Part shown: positions 34,168-45,373 of the stretch, piece after piece | Numbering within the stretch: position 1 is the first letter of the stretch | How the letters are laid out: the number at the start of each line of letters is the position of its first letter | Source of the DNA: Siphonodentalium dalli | Taxonomy: Eukaryota; Mollusca; Scaphopoda; Gadilida; Siphonodentaliidae | Length of the DNA stretch: 64,000 nucleotides | Reading direction: 5' to 3' | Assembly (NCBI GenBank): GCA_032622095.1 | Contig: CP136062.1 | Span: 129,783,282 to 129,847,281, forward strand | Translations under genes and position numbers: made by a program | The notes under the pieces: model-generated | Told to the model about the DNA's origin: nothing | The model's input: only the letters and a program-made list of their open reading frames with translations | Database searches by the model: none

Positions 34168-34539
34168 TCACATAACAGGACGGATGTGATAATACATTTT
34201 CAAAGAAATAATGCATTCATTGATGATGCCTCGATCATGGCTCAGCTGCATGTGTATCCGATGTATGGTGTCTGCAGAATTCACCCGATTTGTTCTGAAG
34301 AAATTTTTCAGATCTGTTGGAGCTATTGTGACAAATTTCATCGATCTTGTGTGGTGATGTGTCAATTGAAGCCGTATGTTAATTGGTTTATATACCACTT
34401 TGTTCGTCACAATTCGGTTATTCCATTGTACGACCTTGCATGTGATATCTAAATGTTTAAATGGTTTAAGAAATGCAAAATCAAATAAAAATTGCATATT
34501 TAAATAAATTACAGAGCGGCAAGCACATGTAGTGTCCAT
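34168..34539 (-). CDS. Unknown protein Z, unit C copy
   Basis: A 124-codon frame with NRIVTNKVVYKPINIRLQLT, MKFVTIAPTDLKNFFRTNRV and an extended C-terminus ending MYYHIRPVM. This longest version indicates that the original protein continued past the stop seen in units A and B. Confidence 0.35.
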   Translation of the reverse strand: MDTTCACRSVIYLNMQFLFDFAFLKPFKHLDITCKVVQWNNRIVTNKVVYKPINIRLQLTHHHTRSMKFVTIAPTDLKNFFRTNRVNSADTIHRIHMQLSHDRGIINECIISLKMYYHIRPVM

Positions 34540-34919
34540 AGGACTGTCCCCATATAATCAGCTATACTAATGCCCAGGCATTTCAAGGTGGAAAAGCTAT
34601 TTTGTCTACAATTACTGATGGATTATTAATCATCAGATTCTTCGGCGTTATTTCTCAAGTAATTATTATCATGGGTCTATATATTACAAATTGTCCCGTT
34701 TTATTTTATTTCTTTGATCGACTCCAGTGACAAACTGGTATTTATTGGTTTCTTGATGGATTGAAGTTCACCGACAAGACCACGAAGACGCTTGAGGCTT
34801 ATCACTTATGAATGGTGATGCTTTCAAAGGGCAATCATCTTCTGATTTCATAAACTAAATGTAATCGACCATTGATCGACAGACACATGTTCTCCAAATC
34901 ATGGCAATGTTCTCCTTTT

Positions 34920-35450
34920 TATACGCCCGTTTGAAAAAACGGTCGTCTTTTATAAATGGGTTGTCCGTCCGTCCGCTTTTGGTTTCCGGGTGATAACTTT
35001 AGTTTGAATCGAGTGAACTGAACCAAATTTGGTATGTTAGTTTACCACACCAAAATACAGATCCATTTCGAATATGGGCTTCGTCCGCATGACTTTGACT
35101 GATTTATGCCCTTTTTCGACTTAGATTTTACCTGATTTTCGGTTTCCGGGTGATAACTTTAGATTGAATCAAGTGAACTGAACCGAATTATACAGATCAA
35201 GTTCAAATAAGGGTTCTGTCTATATGATTTTGCAGGTCAAGTTCGAATTTGAGTCCGATCCGACCATTTTTGTCAGAGTTATAGGATTTGGTTCGGTCTG
35301 AAAATAGCCGAAAATAAATAAAAAATTTCTCGGTTTATTTTTGTTATTATTTCGTCTTAAGTCAAAGATTTGAAACATGAATTAAACCTTGTCCCACTCT
35401 ACTCCAGAAACGGGCGTATTATGCCACGCCCCGACGGTGTGCTCTTGTTA
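34920..35450 (+). mobile_element. HINE-like element, copy 3
   Basis: Complete-looking: left end ATACGCCCGTTTGAAAAAAC, cores with GGTTTCCGGGTGATAACTTT, right end AAACGGGCGTATTATGCCAC then GTGCTCTTGTTA. Units A (about 24712) and B (about 29395) have the uninterrupted site TTAATGGTATGTAG-like, and no target duplication is evident, which fits Helitron-type insertion. Confidence 0.85.
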
Positions 35451-37534
35451 ATGTTATGTAGATTGTTTGAGATATATTAGTCATGTTATTATTGGATGTA
35501 CTGTGACTGCCGCCACGGATTACACTAATACTATCGGACCAACGTAGAGCCTGGTAGTTATTCGTCAGGATATGTTGAGAAGTTATCGGTTTGCTTTACT
35601 GTCACAGTTTGAACCACAGCTGCAATCTCAAACAGATCAACACGTTGAGCCACCACCTTCTGAGGAGAAGTAGAATGTTAAGAGACAAATTCCACCAAAA
35701 TCTATCAAATCAATACAAACAACCTGGGGCCGAAACAAAATGACAATATCCTCAGCGCATGTCACTACAAGAGCCGAGCCAACTTGACCGCCTGTCCAGA
35801 ATGAGTCCTGGGACAAAGGAGCATGTTGCAAAAACATCCCACAGTAAGAACATTAATCTTGCAGAGTGCAACTTAATTGAAGGTAAACAGTACATTTCAA
35901 CTATATACTAACAGCAATTGTAAATTCTGATTTCACCTGCAACATTTTAAACCGGCTACAGCACAACTTTTGAATGACATTTAGTGGCATTCCGACAACG
36001 TGCTGTGCTATGGGACACACGAACTGTTGTAGTCAGAGTAGGGGGGGGGGGTTGTAACATTCTCACAATTAAGACCGGAATTAAACTTAAAGTATGTTGT
36101 CTGTACCAGTGGTTCTATCTATGAAATACTAAAATTACATGCGATTACTTATGCTAGGAAAATATGTTTGAGTATGGAAGACGGTGATTATTTTAGTCCG
36201 TTGTTGAGTATTATTTCAAGTCTAGCATCAGTCTTTTAAGTGATCTGGGAAGATTACATTTTACGACCATGATATCTCACTGTTTATTGACTAACTGTTC
36301 ACACTGATTTGTGTTTTTAATTATGACTACTCAACTTTGAAATAAAACTAACTTTGGATTAATGTCAAACTGTAAATAACTACAAGGCACTTAACATTAA
36401 TATGGTATTATCATACACGTTAATTTTTGTCTCAGGTCTCCTCCATGATATGTTCACTTTCAGTTTCATACTATCTGTCGAATTCATCACTCTTTACATC
36501 TTCATACTCACTTTTTGACGCTACACTTTCTGAACAAAAATCGCATTTCACACATTCACAATTATCAGCCTCACTACCATGTTAACTTACTTCACTATCA
36601 TGTGACTTTTCACTTTCGTCAGATTCACTGCCACTCCAAAAAATACACTCAACCATCATATCTGCATCATTTCACAACTTTCATATCTTCACTTCCAATT
36701 GCAGGTGGACATGTGCATCAATTACGTCAACTGCAACCGACTTCATCTGAAATTTAAACCATTTTACTCCAACATTATGTATGGAAACCGAACAGTTTTA
36801 GGCCATTATATAAGAACTTTCAGGATCTCTTACACCAAGGTGCCACACAACAGGACGGATGTGATCAAATATTTTCAAAGAAATAATGCATTCACTGATG
36901 ATGCCCTGATAATGGTTCAGCTGCATTTTGTTCATTGGATTTTTGCTCAAGTTCTGATGATGCTTGTTGTAACACATGCCATCGATCGTATGGGGTGATG
37001 TGACAATTTATGTCGTAAGTTAATTAGTTTCTGTACCACTTTATTGGTTATCACAATTCGGTTTCCAATTTATTCAATTGTGCCACCTGGCACCACAATA
37101 ACCTATTGTGTGATTAATAAATGTTTAAATAGCTTGTAAAGGCTCGTGTAGTAATGTAGGTATCTAAATCATTAATCGGCTGCAAATATAATGTGGGTCA
37201 TTTCTAGAAATTATATACAAATTGCATATTTAAATATTGGACACAGTAGAATAAAATATTATAATGCCCTGTTCCATTGTGTTCCAGACAACCACCTAAT
37301 ATAATATACCGAAAAGTGGTACCAGTAACATAAGTATTACTATATGAGACATGTCTGATTCATCAATTTATTTTCAAACCGCTTCATCCAAGGTGGGTAA
37401 TATAGCATGTAAGCCACATACAGCTCCAGATAGGTGTGAATTCACTGTCTTGGATCTATACACATGACCTGACGATGCATATGGCAAACAATGGTGGATT
37501 CATCATGTAAAGTAAATGTATTGTTTACAGTTAA
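35451..37534. other. Unit C remainder: degraded W, Y and Z copies
   Basis: W-like sequence is at 35640-35860 with stops, a Y copy at 36420-36750 (minus, broken) and a Z copy at 36840-37110 (minus, broken). An 11-base poly-G run lies near 36039. No intact frame. Confidence 0.5.
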
Positions 37535-38028
37535 AGGCACGGGAGGCCTTAGTTGTCGAAAATATTAATATTTGTTCCAATCACCGTAAACAGAAAAAAC
37601 ATTAAACGCATACAGTTTCGTTTATATATACCATGACCATCGCGTAAACAACATGCTATCATAAAGACCTACTATATTTTACCTAAGCAAGAGACTGATT
37701 GTGTTACAGAAGACAGCACAGTGTTACTGGCTAATCACACAAAAATTATATAAACGCTCTTTAATAGTTCCATATCAGGAATTCAGAAACAAATAATGCT
37801 CTTTATGTTTACCATCATAATATAAACAAACACCAGGAAAGTAACTTTTTATGCTTTTGTTTACATAACAATGGTCAAATATATGACAATAACATACTGT
37901 TTATGCGATATTTCTTATTTGTATACGGACAAAGTATGTCTACATTTTAATATTCTTTCTGTTTGTGGCGGTTTTTGACCGGTGGAAATATTTTCACAGC
38001 ATACCCACCGCCAAGGCCTCCCGTACCT
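37535..38028. mobile_element. 494-bp TTAA-targeted element with empty sites
   Basis: Ends AGGCACGGGAGGCCTT and AAGGCCTCCCGTACCT are 16-bp inverted repeats with one mismatch, flanked by TTAA at 37531-37534 and 38029-38032. The unfilled sites in units B (30139-30142) and A (25869-25872) carry a single TTAA in the same context, GTTTACAG-TTAA-CAAACA in unit B. The interior has no coding frame. TTAA duplication is used by piggyBac and Kolobok superfamilies; AGG ends fit Kolobok better, but this is inference. Confidence 0.9.
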
Positions 38029-38304
38029 TTAACAAACACAAAAGTTACCTGGTATTAGGATATTACCACCTGAATACTAGGGGCGAAACTTGCCAACTGT
38101 TAAGAATTAAAGACATATATGATCATCTTTTATCGCAACTTTTCCGGAGCAATATCCATAACTTCAGGATATATCATAATCAAGAGGTACGTGTCTACAT
38201 AAAGAACGAATGAAAGTCATGAATCTTAGACTATTTAAAATGTTTTAAAATATTCATGTAATAATTTAATTTAGTTATATATACTATTATTAAATTTGAA
38301 GAAT

Positions 38305-38511
38305 ATGATGCTTAGAATCATTTTTCCGGTCTTTATTTTATGCTGCTTATTGAATATTGGTTGTGTAGAATCATACATTGAATTTGACCATCCTGGTCCA
38401 AGTAGTCTAAAATTGACAATGCTACACTTACATTCAGTCATATATATTATCCGTAGTGTGAAAACAAAATATACTTTTTTGACCCATTCTAGTGTGATTT
38501 TTTTAGAGTAG
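38305..38511 (+). CDS. Possible secreted peptide or first exon
   Basis: From ATG 38305 the frame opens MMLRIIFPVFILCCLLNIGC then VESYIEFDHPGP, a well-formed signal peptide with a hydrophobic core and a plausible cleavage after VES. The rest looks non-coding, so if real this may be a first exon. The homologous sequence at the ends of units A and B is broken early (MLKKNQ...). Signal-like segments arise easily in AT-rich DNA, so confidence is low. Confidence 0.3.
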   Translation: MMLRIIFPVFILCCLLNIGCVESYIEFDHPGPSSLKLTMLHLHSVIYIIRSVKTKYTFLTHSSVIFLE

Positions 38512-38871
38512 AGTATGTAATCGCCTTTAGTAAAGAAGTTCGTCTATAACTAGAGTTTCAAAATGACATATGCCATAGCAACAAGTTTTCTTCGCTAAGA
38601 TTCAAACACGATTTCGTCTTCAAAAATGTATCTTCGAAGACTAAGTTAATAGTTTTCCACAATTAATCTTCATCTCATTTAGTCTTCAAATATTAAGCTT
38701 CAACTTCGCCTTGTCTCTTCCATTTCCACGTAATTTCCCATTTTCACTTCCCTGATCAACAATATACGATATCACAAGATGTTTTTTACTGAATGTAGCT
38801 ATAACCCAATTTTGAGCAGAATAGAATCTGCCATTTGGTTTTTGTGGGAATAAAAATGACTGAATACTCAC
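38512..38871. other. No feature recognised
   Basis: Sequence downstream (minus sense) of the recombinase-like exon. No further exon could be defined. Confidence 0.4.
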
Positions 38872-38995
38872 TTTCACCCACTTCGTCTAGAAATTTCCCA
38901 ACCTTCGTGATTTCTCGAACAGCCATGGGGCATTGGTACATGTAGATGTTTTCGTGTATTTCTTTAGCATGCCCCATATGAGCATACAAGGCACT
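38872..38995 (-). CDS. Tyrosine-recombinase-like exon, His...Tyr part
   Basis: The minus strand reads YAHMGHAKEIHENIY and then QCPMAVREITKVGKFLDEVG, followed by a donor GTGAGT at 38866-38871. HMGH followed by the NIY tyrosine corresponds to the final His-His...Tyr box of phage-integrase-fold recombinases, as found in Crypton-like elements and related invertebrate host genes. Compared with the usual spacing, two extra residues (MY) follow NIY. The 5' splice boundary near 38995 is uncertain. Confidence 0.55.
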
Positions 38996-39453
38996 TCTTT
39001 CTTATGTTGGCAAGTCAAAACTTGCATACAAAACTGCATATTATTGTTTTATGGAATTATAACGCCAGCATATTGTTGGTGCAAAATTTGTTTTAAGTCC
39101 CCAAGATCGCCAAAGTGATGTCGGAATACGACGTAAGAGACACGTTATCATACCTCCGTGGCATCGCATACAACATTAAGTATACAGGTCAAGGGTCGAA
39201 TAATTGAGAATTATTGCGTATGTCAAGGTGATAACAGCGCGTATTTTAAATATCTATAGTTATAAAGTTTGTCTTAATTTTGTCTAAATAATAAGAAATG
39301 TTGTCTTACGACTTAGCGACGTGAAGACCAGGTGTGCCCGCGGCAAACTGTCTTGTAGACAGCCTGTCGTTGAAGACATTTTGTCGTAGCTGCGAAGTGT
39401 CAACAAGACGAGTTGTCATAAGACGAGTTGTCATAAGACGAGGTGTCATACAC
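38996..39453. other. Likely intron of the recombinase-like gene
   Basis: Separates two exons of the same recombinase domain. Contains a 3 x 15-bp tandem repeat at 39405-39449. Residues normally found between the arginine and HMGH boxes are not readable here, so the copy may be damaged. Confidence 0.4.
39405..39449. repeat. 3 x 15-bp tandem repeat
   Basis: AAGACGAGTTGTCAT at 39405, 39420 and 39435 (one substitution in the third). Confidence 0.95.
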
Positions 39454-39656
39454 CCTTGTCGAGACCTGGTGCCTATTGTCAGTGGCTGTTATGCTATTAC
39501 CCACACCTGTTGATTGTCTGACAAAATTCACCTCATGCCAACCACTTGCATGGTCTTGTGAATTTTTGGCAGAAGTAAAGAGGTAAATGTTTGTTGGGCT
39601 AAAGCCTGCGTCTTTCCGAACACTCACTCGCGAGCAACACAACTCCCAACAGTCCT
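39454..39656 (-). CDS. Tyrosine-recombinase-like exon, arginine box part
   Basis: The frame reads CWELCCSRVSVRKDAGFSPT, then YLFTSAKNSQDHASGWHEVN and ITATDNRHQVSTR. SGWHxxN followed by TATxxRHxxST is the conserved core preceding the HMGH box in this recombinase-like family. A possible acceptor, TCTGGCCTAG, lies just 5' (39657-39666). The donor GTGTAT at the 3' end does not match the phase of the next exon, so the gene may be broken. Confidence 0.55.
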
Positions 39657-40101
39657 CTAGGCCAGAACACAAAATTAGTGTATAAATTAAAAGCAATAGC
39701 TTATCATTTACACTCCCCACCCCCTATACTGCATATCAGACTCACCCAAACGTTTGATATCATGATATGTCACCTCACACTCTTGTCTATACCTCGTTCC
39801 GCTATACTAGTTATATTTTCAATCAATTTCTTTCTATTACTCCATAAGAAAAAAAATCTCATTTTGATATATCTATCGATCCAGCCCACACTGTGAGTAG
39901 CTGAGTAACATATATACCAATAACGATCTTCTAAAATTATTATGAACACAATTACCTAATATTATGTCATCATTCTCACAGCGTGGGCTTATTCACACGT
40001 ACTCGGAAACGACACCCATAAGCTTTATGCTTGAAGTCGGATTCCCTCCATAAACCAATATTCATGCTTCATATTTTGTAACATGCACTGTATTTGATTT
40101 A

Positions 40102-40256
40102 TATGGAATAAATAATGTCCTCTGGAAATAAAACAGGAACAAACTGGTCAGCACCCTTTCCTGCAGGATCCAAAACGTTGTGTTTGCAGGTCACATTTCC
40201 AAACTCCCTCCTCAGCTTCTTGCCACTGAATCCACCAAATGCCAGTACCTCCTCCC
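40102..40256 (-). other. Open 51-codon stretch of unknown protein
   Basis: The minus strand reads EEVLAFGGFSGKKLRREFGN, VTCKHNVLDPAGKG and DQFVPVLFPEDIIYSI, then a stop at 40099-40101. There is no ATG start, so it would be an exon or a fragment. Its composition is very protein-like. It lies upstream of the recombinase-like exons on the same strand but cannot be linked to them. Confidence 0.4.
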
Positions 40257-40639
40257 CTTATTTCCAGTGATAATGATTGATGCCACTGGGGTCACTTGAC
40301 CCATTACACGCTATCAAAATTAACGTTAAAAATATCGATCTATTTCAAATGATCATAACACCATCGCAAATTATCTTATTTTTTTTTTTGGTGAATTGGA
40401 ACTGTTGGGGACTCAAATTAAATCTGTAAAATTACACTCCGTACTCGATAATCGGGAGATACAATATCCGTAACTCAATTATATCAGTGTATTTACCATA
40501 TGTGTATGGATAAATAACAGATATCGCCCCACGAAGGTTTGAATGTCCATGTTTGTACAGGGGTTATTATAATTAAGAGCGATTGGGGGAGGGCTTCATT
40601 TTCCGTCTACTCCTGACGAATTAATCAACGAGCTATTTG

Positions 40640-41027
40640 TTCTCCAGAATCTCTTCCTGTCCCTGTTTAAACATCTTCTGCGGGACAGTTTTCAAGAGCT
40701 TTCTCAACATCCCGTTGAAGGAAACCAATAAATCCTGAAATGTTAATAATTAATCATCTTTCTATCAATATCATTTCTCCCCCTAACATCAAACATTTCT
40801 TGAGGAGACCAGTTGAATGTTTGTTGGATTCAGCAACCACAACAAACGTTCATTTGAGGAAATATTTTGAGATTGCATTAGAAGAGGACTCTCCTTGGCA
40901 GGCAGATTATCTTTGTGATAAATACTCACAAACTTCGAACAAAGAAACTCAGAACTGTACTACGGCGTACGGTGAACATGTATTCCGACTCGACAAGTAC
41001 TTCGAATCGGCAGACCAAACTAAGTGA
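40640..41027 (+). pseudogene. Unknown protein remnant, copy 2
   Basis: Homologous to 19233-19690, with LSINIISPPNIKHFLRRPVE and ADYL shared. The open frame is 40740-41027; upstream similarity (TTTTCAAGAGCTTTCTCAAC) is in another frame and includes stops. Confidence 0.45.
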
Positions 41028-41111
41028 CGTCACTGCATGATAGCTTCCACTTATGGTCATAGCATATGCGTACTGATCTAAGATTCAAATTGTGAACCAC
41101 ATCCGGTCGAT

Positions 41112-41315
41112 GTGAACAGAAATGCAGGATATGGAAACAAATTACATAAATTTTCAATAACTAGAATAATAATTATTTTGTTTTATGCAAATAGTGAATC
41201 TATTGATCCAAATACCTACAATACTGGGAACTATATTTGTCTCCGATGTTACGAGCGGGTACCTTTCGTTGGTTCCGTTTTCTGTAATATTTGTTCTAAT
41301 CTAAAAGCGAAATAA
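41112..41315 (+). other. Short frame with a CxxC...CxxC pattern
   Basis: The last part reads NYICLRCYERVPFVGSVFCN then ICSNLKAK, a C-x2-C-x11-C-x2-C pattern like a small zinc ribbon. The N-terminal part looks non-coding. It may be a terminal exon or chance. Confidence 0.25.
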
Positions 41316-42067
41316 TAGGTTCGGTTTGTTGACTTTGAACTTTGATAATATTCAATCAAACTTTTAGGTGAAAATACCGTTAGAAAATTGAAGACAAACT
41401 CTAATTGTTCATTTGGATATATAGAATTGGCTTTCGGGCCAAATATTTTTGAATAATTCCAGAAGAATTCTTTTAAAAATGTAACCAAAATTTTTTCATG
41501 CAATTTCACTTTTTGTTAAAGTGGTTTAGTTTAATTTACATTTGTAATTTGTTTATAAATATTTGGCTTTTAGAGCATGGTATGCCTATATATAATTGAG
41601 TGTAACTTAACATATGGCCGAAAAGAAAAAAATTATATTTGCACTTGAGTACTTGATCAATCACACTAATTTTTGTTGTAGCGATGTGGAGTTAATCAAT
41701 ACAAAATGGCGGCCGTCGCCAAGAATTTTTTGGACTCCGCTGACCCTTGAGTTATGAATCAATTATTCTATTTTAGGTAAGTTCATTCTATTTTTATAGA
41801 AATCGATTACTATATTTCATTCGCACACGTATACCACAGGGGGCTATAACTCAAATGAGAAGAATTGGTGCTTTAAAATCAGGATACCAGCCTTTATGTA
41901 CTATGTACGAGGCCATGCTCATGGTCCACTTTGGTCCCACATCTCTTCAAGACGGGTTGTTGAGTCCCGGCTCAATCCATCGGCGAGTCGCGCATCCACA
42001 GTGTTTCAGGTTCAATATATGTTGTCTTGTATTCGTCTGATGTTTGAGGTACTGCTTTCTGGGTTTT
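41316..42067. other. No feature recognised
   Basis: AT-rich spacer; the frames at 41855-42138 show no domain. Confidence 0.4.
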
Positions 42068-42510
42068 TATACGCCCTTTTTGAAAAAAGGTCGTATTATG
42101 TAATCAGTCCGTCCGTCGTCTGTCTGTCCGTCCGTTAACATTTTTGATCGATAACTCCAGTTTGGATTATTTGATCTGGACCAAACTTGGTGTGTGTATT
42201 TCCCAGCAAATGATACAGGCCAAGTTCGAATATGGGTTCCGTCCAATTATTTTTACATGAGTTACGGCCCTTTTTCGACTTAGAATTTGACCGTCTGTTA
42301 ATATTTTTGGTTTCCGACCGATAACTCCAGTTTGGATTATTTGATCTGAACCAAAGTTGGTATGTGTATTTCCCAGCTAAAACTACAGGCCAAGTTCGAA
42401 TATGGGTTCCGTCCAGTTATTTTACTGTGAGTTTTTCGACTTAGAATATGACCAAATAATTCCAAATAGCTAAAGGGCGTATTTTGCCACGCATTAGCGA
42501 TGCTCTTGTT
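42068..42510 (+). mobile_element. HINE-like element, copy 4
   Basis: Left TATACGCCCTTTTTGAAAAA, two core repeats with GATAACTCCAGTTTGGATTA, right GGGCGTATTTTGCCACGC then GCGATGCTCTTGTT. At 443 bp it is the shortest complete copy in the window, showing that core repeat number varies between copies (two here, five at 30912). Confidence 0.85.
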
Positions 42511-42769
42511 TCATCGTATGATGTTCTTTGTTCTCCCCTGTCTCTTTTGGTATTTGGATGATTGTTGAATCCTGTAATGTTCACATCTGTCTCACTGAGG
42601 AGGCTGCTACATGCAGTGACTAAACGGGCGACCGCTTGTACTATGTACCAGTCATTGGCCCGACCAGCATTCGAAGGGTAGACCCATCGGCAGCGGGGCT
42701 AGTTGTAGACAGTTTTCTTTCTCAAACCAAATCAACACGACCTGATCGTACGAATGACGACTCACTTAT

Positions 42770-43760
42770 TTTCAATGATGCTGGGTTATTCCATCGACCC
42801 GACTATTAAAGATATTCTGTATTTGTCTTTGATAAGACACTTCAAAGCAATGCTGGACAATCAGGACAGAGTCGGTGAATGACTCTCTCCTGATTGAATG
42901 TTCAAAGAAAGTTCAATCTGATGCTTTGTTGCAGTTAATAGCTATTACACAAACACAAGTCACAGTTGCTCATCAAAAACATTGAATAGTAACAGCAGTT
43001 TTGAGTTATATAATGTCGGATATAATGGCTGATTTGGCACCACATGGCATAACGGATTTTCGCAGATTTGGAGGACAGTCGGTTGATTAAAAGTTCCTTT
43101 GTATAATTATCTTTTGACTTTCAATCGGTGCGATCATCCGCCGGCATTGAAGGTTGGATATATGAAGATAGATTTGTATACATATGTTCCAAATCCCTTA
43201 CGATGTTTTAAAGGTCAAGGAGGTATGGTCATGGCCAGGAACATTGTAAAAGTAAAGCAACCATGTGGGCACGCTGTTGTTTCTGGACATGGATTATACT
43301 AAACAAAAAAGTTTTCAAGGTTCACATGCTGCAATGGATCGTTCATGTCGCATATGGGACTATGAATACATAATTCAGCGGTGTGATGCTGAAAAACATC
43401 CATCATATTTCGATGCAAAAAAACAATAGTTGGTGCTCGGCCGTCACAACAGCCAAACTAACATCATTCGTGTATCACAAGGGACACAACTTGACGTAAC
43501 TGATATAACTCCTGTCCCAGAACAAGTATCACATGCCATGGAAACTTCTACAGAATTTTCACCCATTGCTTAAAATTCTCTCAAGTTGAGCCATTTACTG
43601 CAACAGTATTCGTGGCGATGCTCTTGCTCCAAAGCAAAAATCGCCAAAGTCACTCCAACGTTTAGACTCAGAGAGGTTCATATTTGAAATATCAAAATTT
43701 GGCCAGAAGCTTGATGAGAAACGATTAACACTAAAGGGCAATTTAGACGGCGTCGGGACT
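42770..43760 (+). pseudogene. LINE ORF1 (Gag-like) remnant, collinear copy
   Basis: In order: FVFDKTLQS at about 42820, ADLAPHGITDFRRF at about 43029, YLLTFNRCDHPPALKVGYMK and YVPNPLRCFK (43099-43220), GSHAAMDRSCRIWDYEYIIQ and HPSYFDAKK at about 43330-43430, and a C-terminus IFEISKFGQKLDEKRLTLKG. This is the normal order of a jockey/I-type ORF1 with RNA-binding domain, zinc knuckle and the CxxW...HPSYxxA tail. Several stops and frame changes make it dead, and the second Cys of the knuckle is lost. The other copy is at 11577-12650. Confidence 0.65.
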
Positions 43761-45286
43761 TCAGCGCCAACGCTCAATTAGGACAAACATAATATCACTG
43801 GGTGTTCACACAGCGATGCGAGCGACGCGACCAAAGCGTCAATTGCAAAAATAGGATTAGTTCTAATTGATCGACGCGTAAAGTGCGTTTACTCGAGTGT
43901 TTTCGGTTTTTCAATGATGGATATAGACGAAGTCACCGGATGTGGAATCCATATAATTGCCACATCCATTCGTTGCAAACAGAATGGCTACTTCGTTGCA
44001 ACCAATGCCCCATTGTGAAATTTGTTATATATCTGGCCGGATGAGTTAACCTAAATTTTGTTTAAGGGTAGCAACAATTGCTAAGCGCCATTCCCCAATT
44101 GACACAATGACACCATTGCCCTGAGCATTCAATTATTGTATTATGCCCCATTTTAGACATTTCCTAGGCGCATGTTAGGTATTTCCGAAATCACATGACG
44201 AACGTCGCGACGATCCACCTAGTACAAACGCTATCGCATGCCAAATGGGGTGGGATGCTGAAAAATCGCAAGCCAATTTGCGCGCGATTTAGTTTGCCGT
44301 GTCCCGCGTGACTCAGCATCGCATGCGAATATCTTATACTATGTTTCGATTGTAAAATGGCGGCGGTGTTATTCATGACGAATTACTCGACTCAAATGTT
44401 CATTGATGAACTAAAATAATTAACACCACAACTGCATTCATCAGTGTCGTCAAATAAATCGAATGGGGGTAAACTATCAGATTTTAATTTTATCTGATCC
44501 ATTTAATGGTATATTGAAGACAATAAGGCATAATATCAGTCGTCAATGTTGTTACGTTTACTTGTCCGTCTCCCAATCGCTCAATTTGGCATAATATATT
44601 AAATTGCCGTGAGCGCTTCCGTTCCTGTGTTACCAATGTAAACAATTTATTGAAAATAATTGTGACGCCTATTCTTACTCTTACCATATAAAATTCGGTT
44701 ATTATGTTATAAACCGTTATTTACACGTGTTTGGCGATATAACATGTGAATACCATATATTTATTTCCATATACCGACGGCTGATGCTGTTATAAATAAG
44801 CAATGCAACTAATTAATAATATAAGTAGTATAACTATTACTAAATAATATTAATTATATTTTACAATCATTTTATTTTAATTTTAGTCGAAATTTATAAT
44901 GCCAGTACCAGTTTTAAATGGATATTATCAATTCCATGTCTTATTAATGGTATCGTCAGGGGGCAATCTTTCAAAACAATGAACGCAGGTCTAAATTGGC
45001 CTATTTTGTCGTGTTCTACATAATTTTTTTGTAAAAATATTTTTGTTTTGTTAAAAGTGCACCCAAAAGTGCCACACCCACTTTTATAAAATCAAACTGT
45101 TTTTGCTTTTCTGTGTATAACATGATAAAACAAGCGAAATTTAAAAATTGTGTATCGCAGATATGTTTTTCCTTTTTGTTACCCCCTGAAAACAGTGATC
45201 AAAATCTGCTTCGGCCCTCAGGTAATGACCAACCCACCCACCTATGGTTTCGTCAAAAAACATTTGCCCGCCCCCCCCTGGTATCG
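43761..45286. other. No feature recognised
   Basis: Includes a GC-richer stretch at 43800-44340 with many CGCG words but no clear inverted ends, and AT-rich flanks. No supported gene. Confidence 0.4.
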
Positions 45287-45373
45287 TATATATATATATA
45301 TATATATATATATTATCTATTATATATTTTGGAAGATCTGTCGGTCTGTGTGTGTGTGTGTGTGTCTGTGTGT
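45287..45373. repeat. (TA)n and (GT)n microsatellites
   Basis: TA dinucleotides at 45287-45313 and GT dinucleotides at about 45348-45373. The latter lies in the same position as the GT tract of the related element at 6546. Confidence 0.9.

Larger units (their letters stand above)
30497..38392. repeat. Tandem array, unit C (7.9 kb with insertions)
   Basis: Third copy of the unit, enlarged by two HINE-like elements (30912-31928 and 34920-35450) and a 494-bp TTAA element (37535-38028). It also carries the k-l-m part (35850-36840) found in A but missing in B. It ends with GAATTTGACCAT at 38392, matching the A/B and B/C junctions. Confidence 0.8.

Noticed and set aside
39657..39720. Apparent signal peptide (KLLLLIYTLILC) before the recombinase-like exon
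   Set aside because: No ATG in frame; the stretch lies upstream of a likely splice acceptor and is probably intron.
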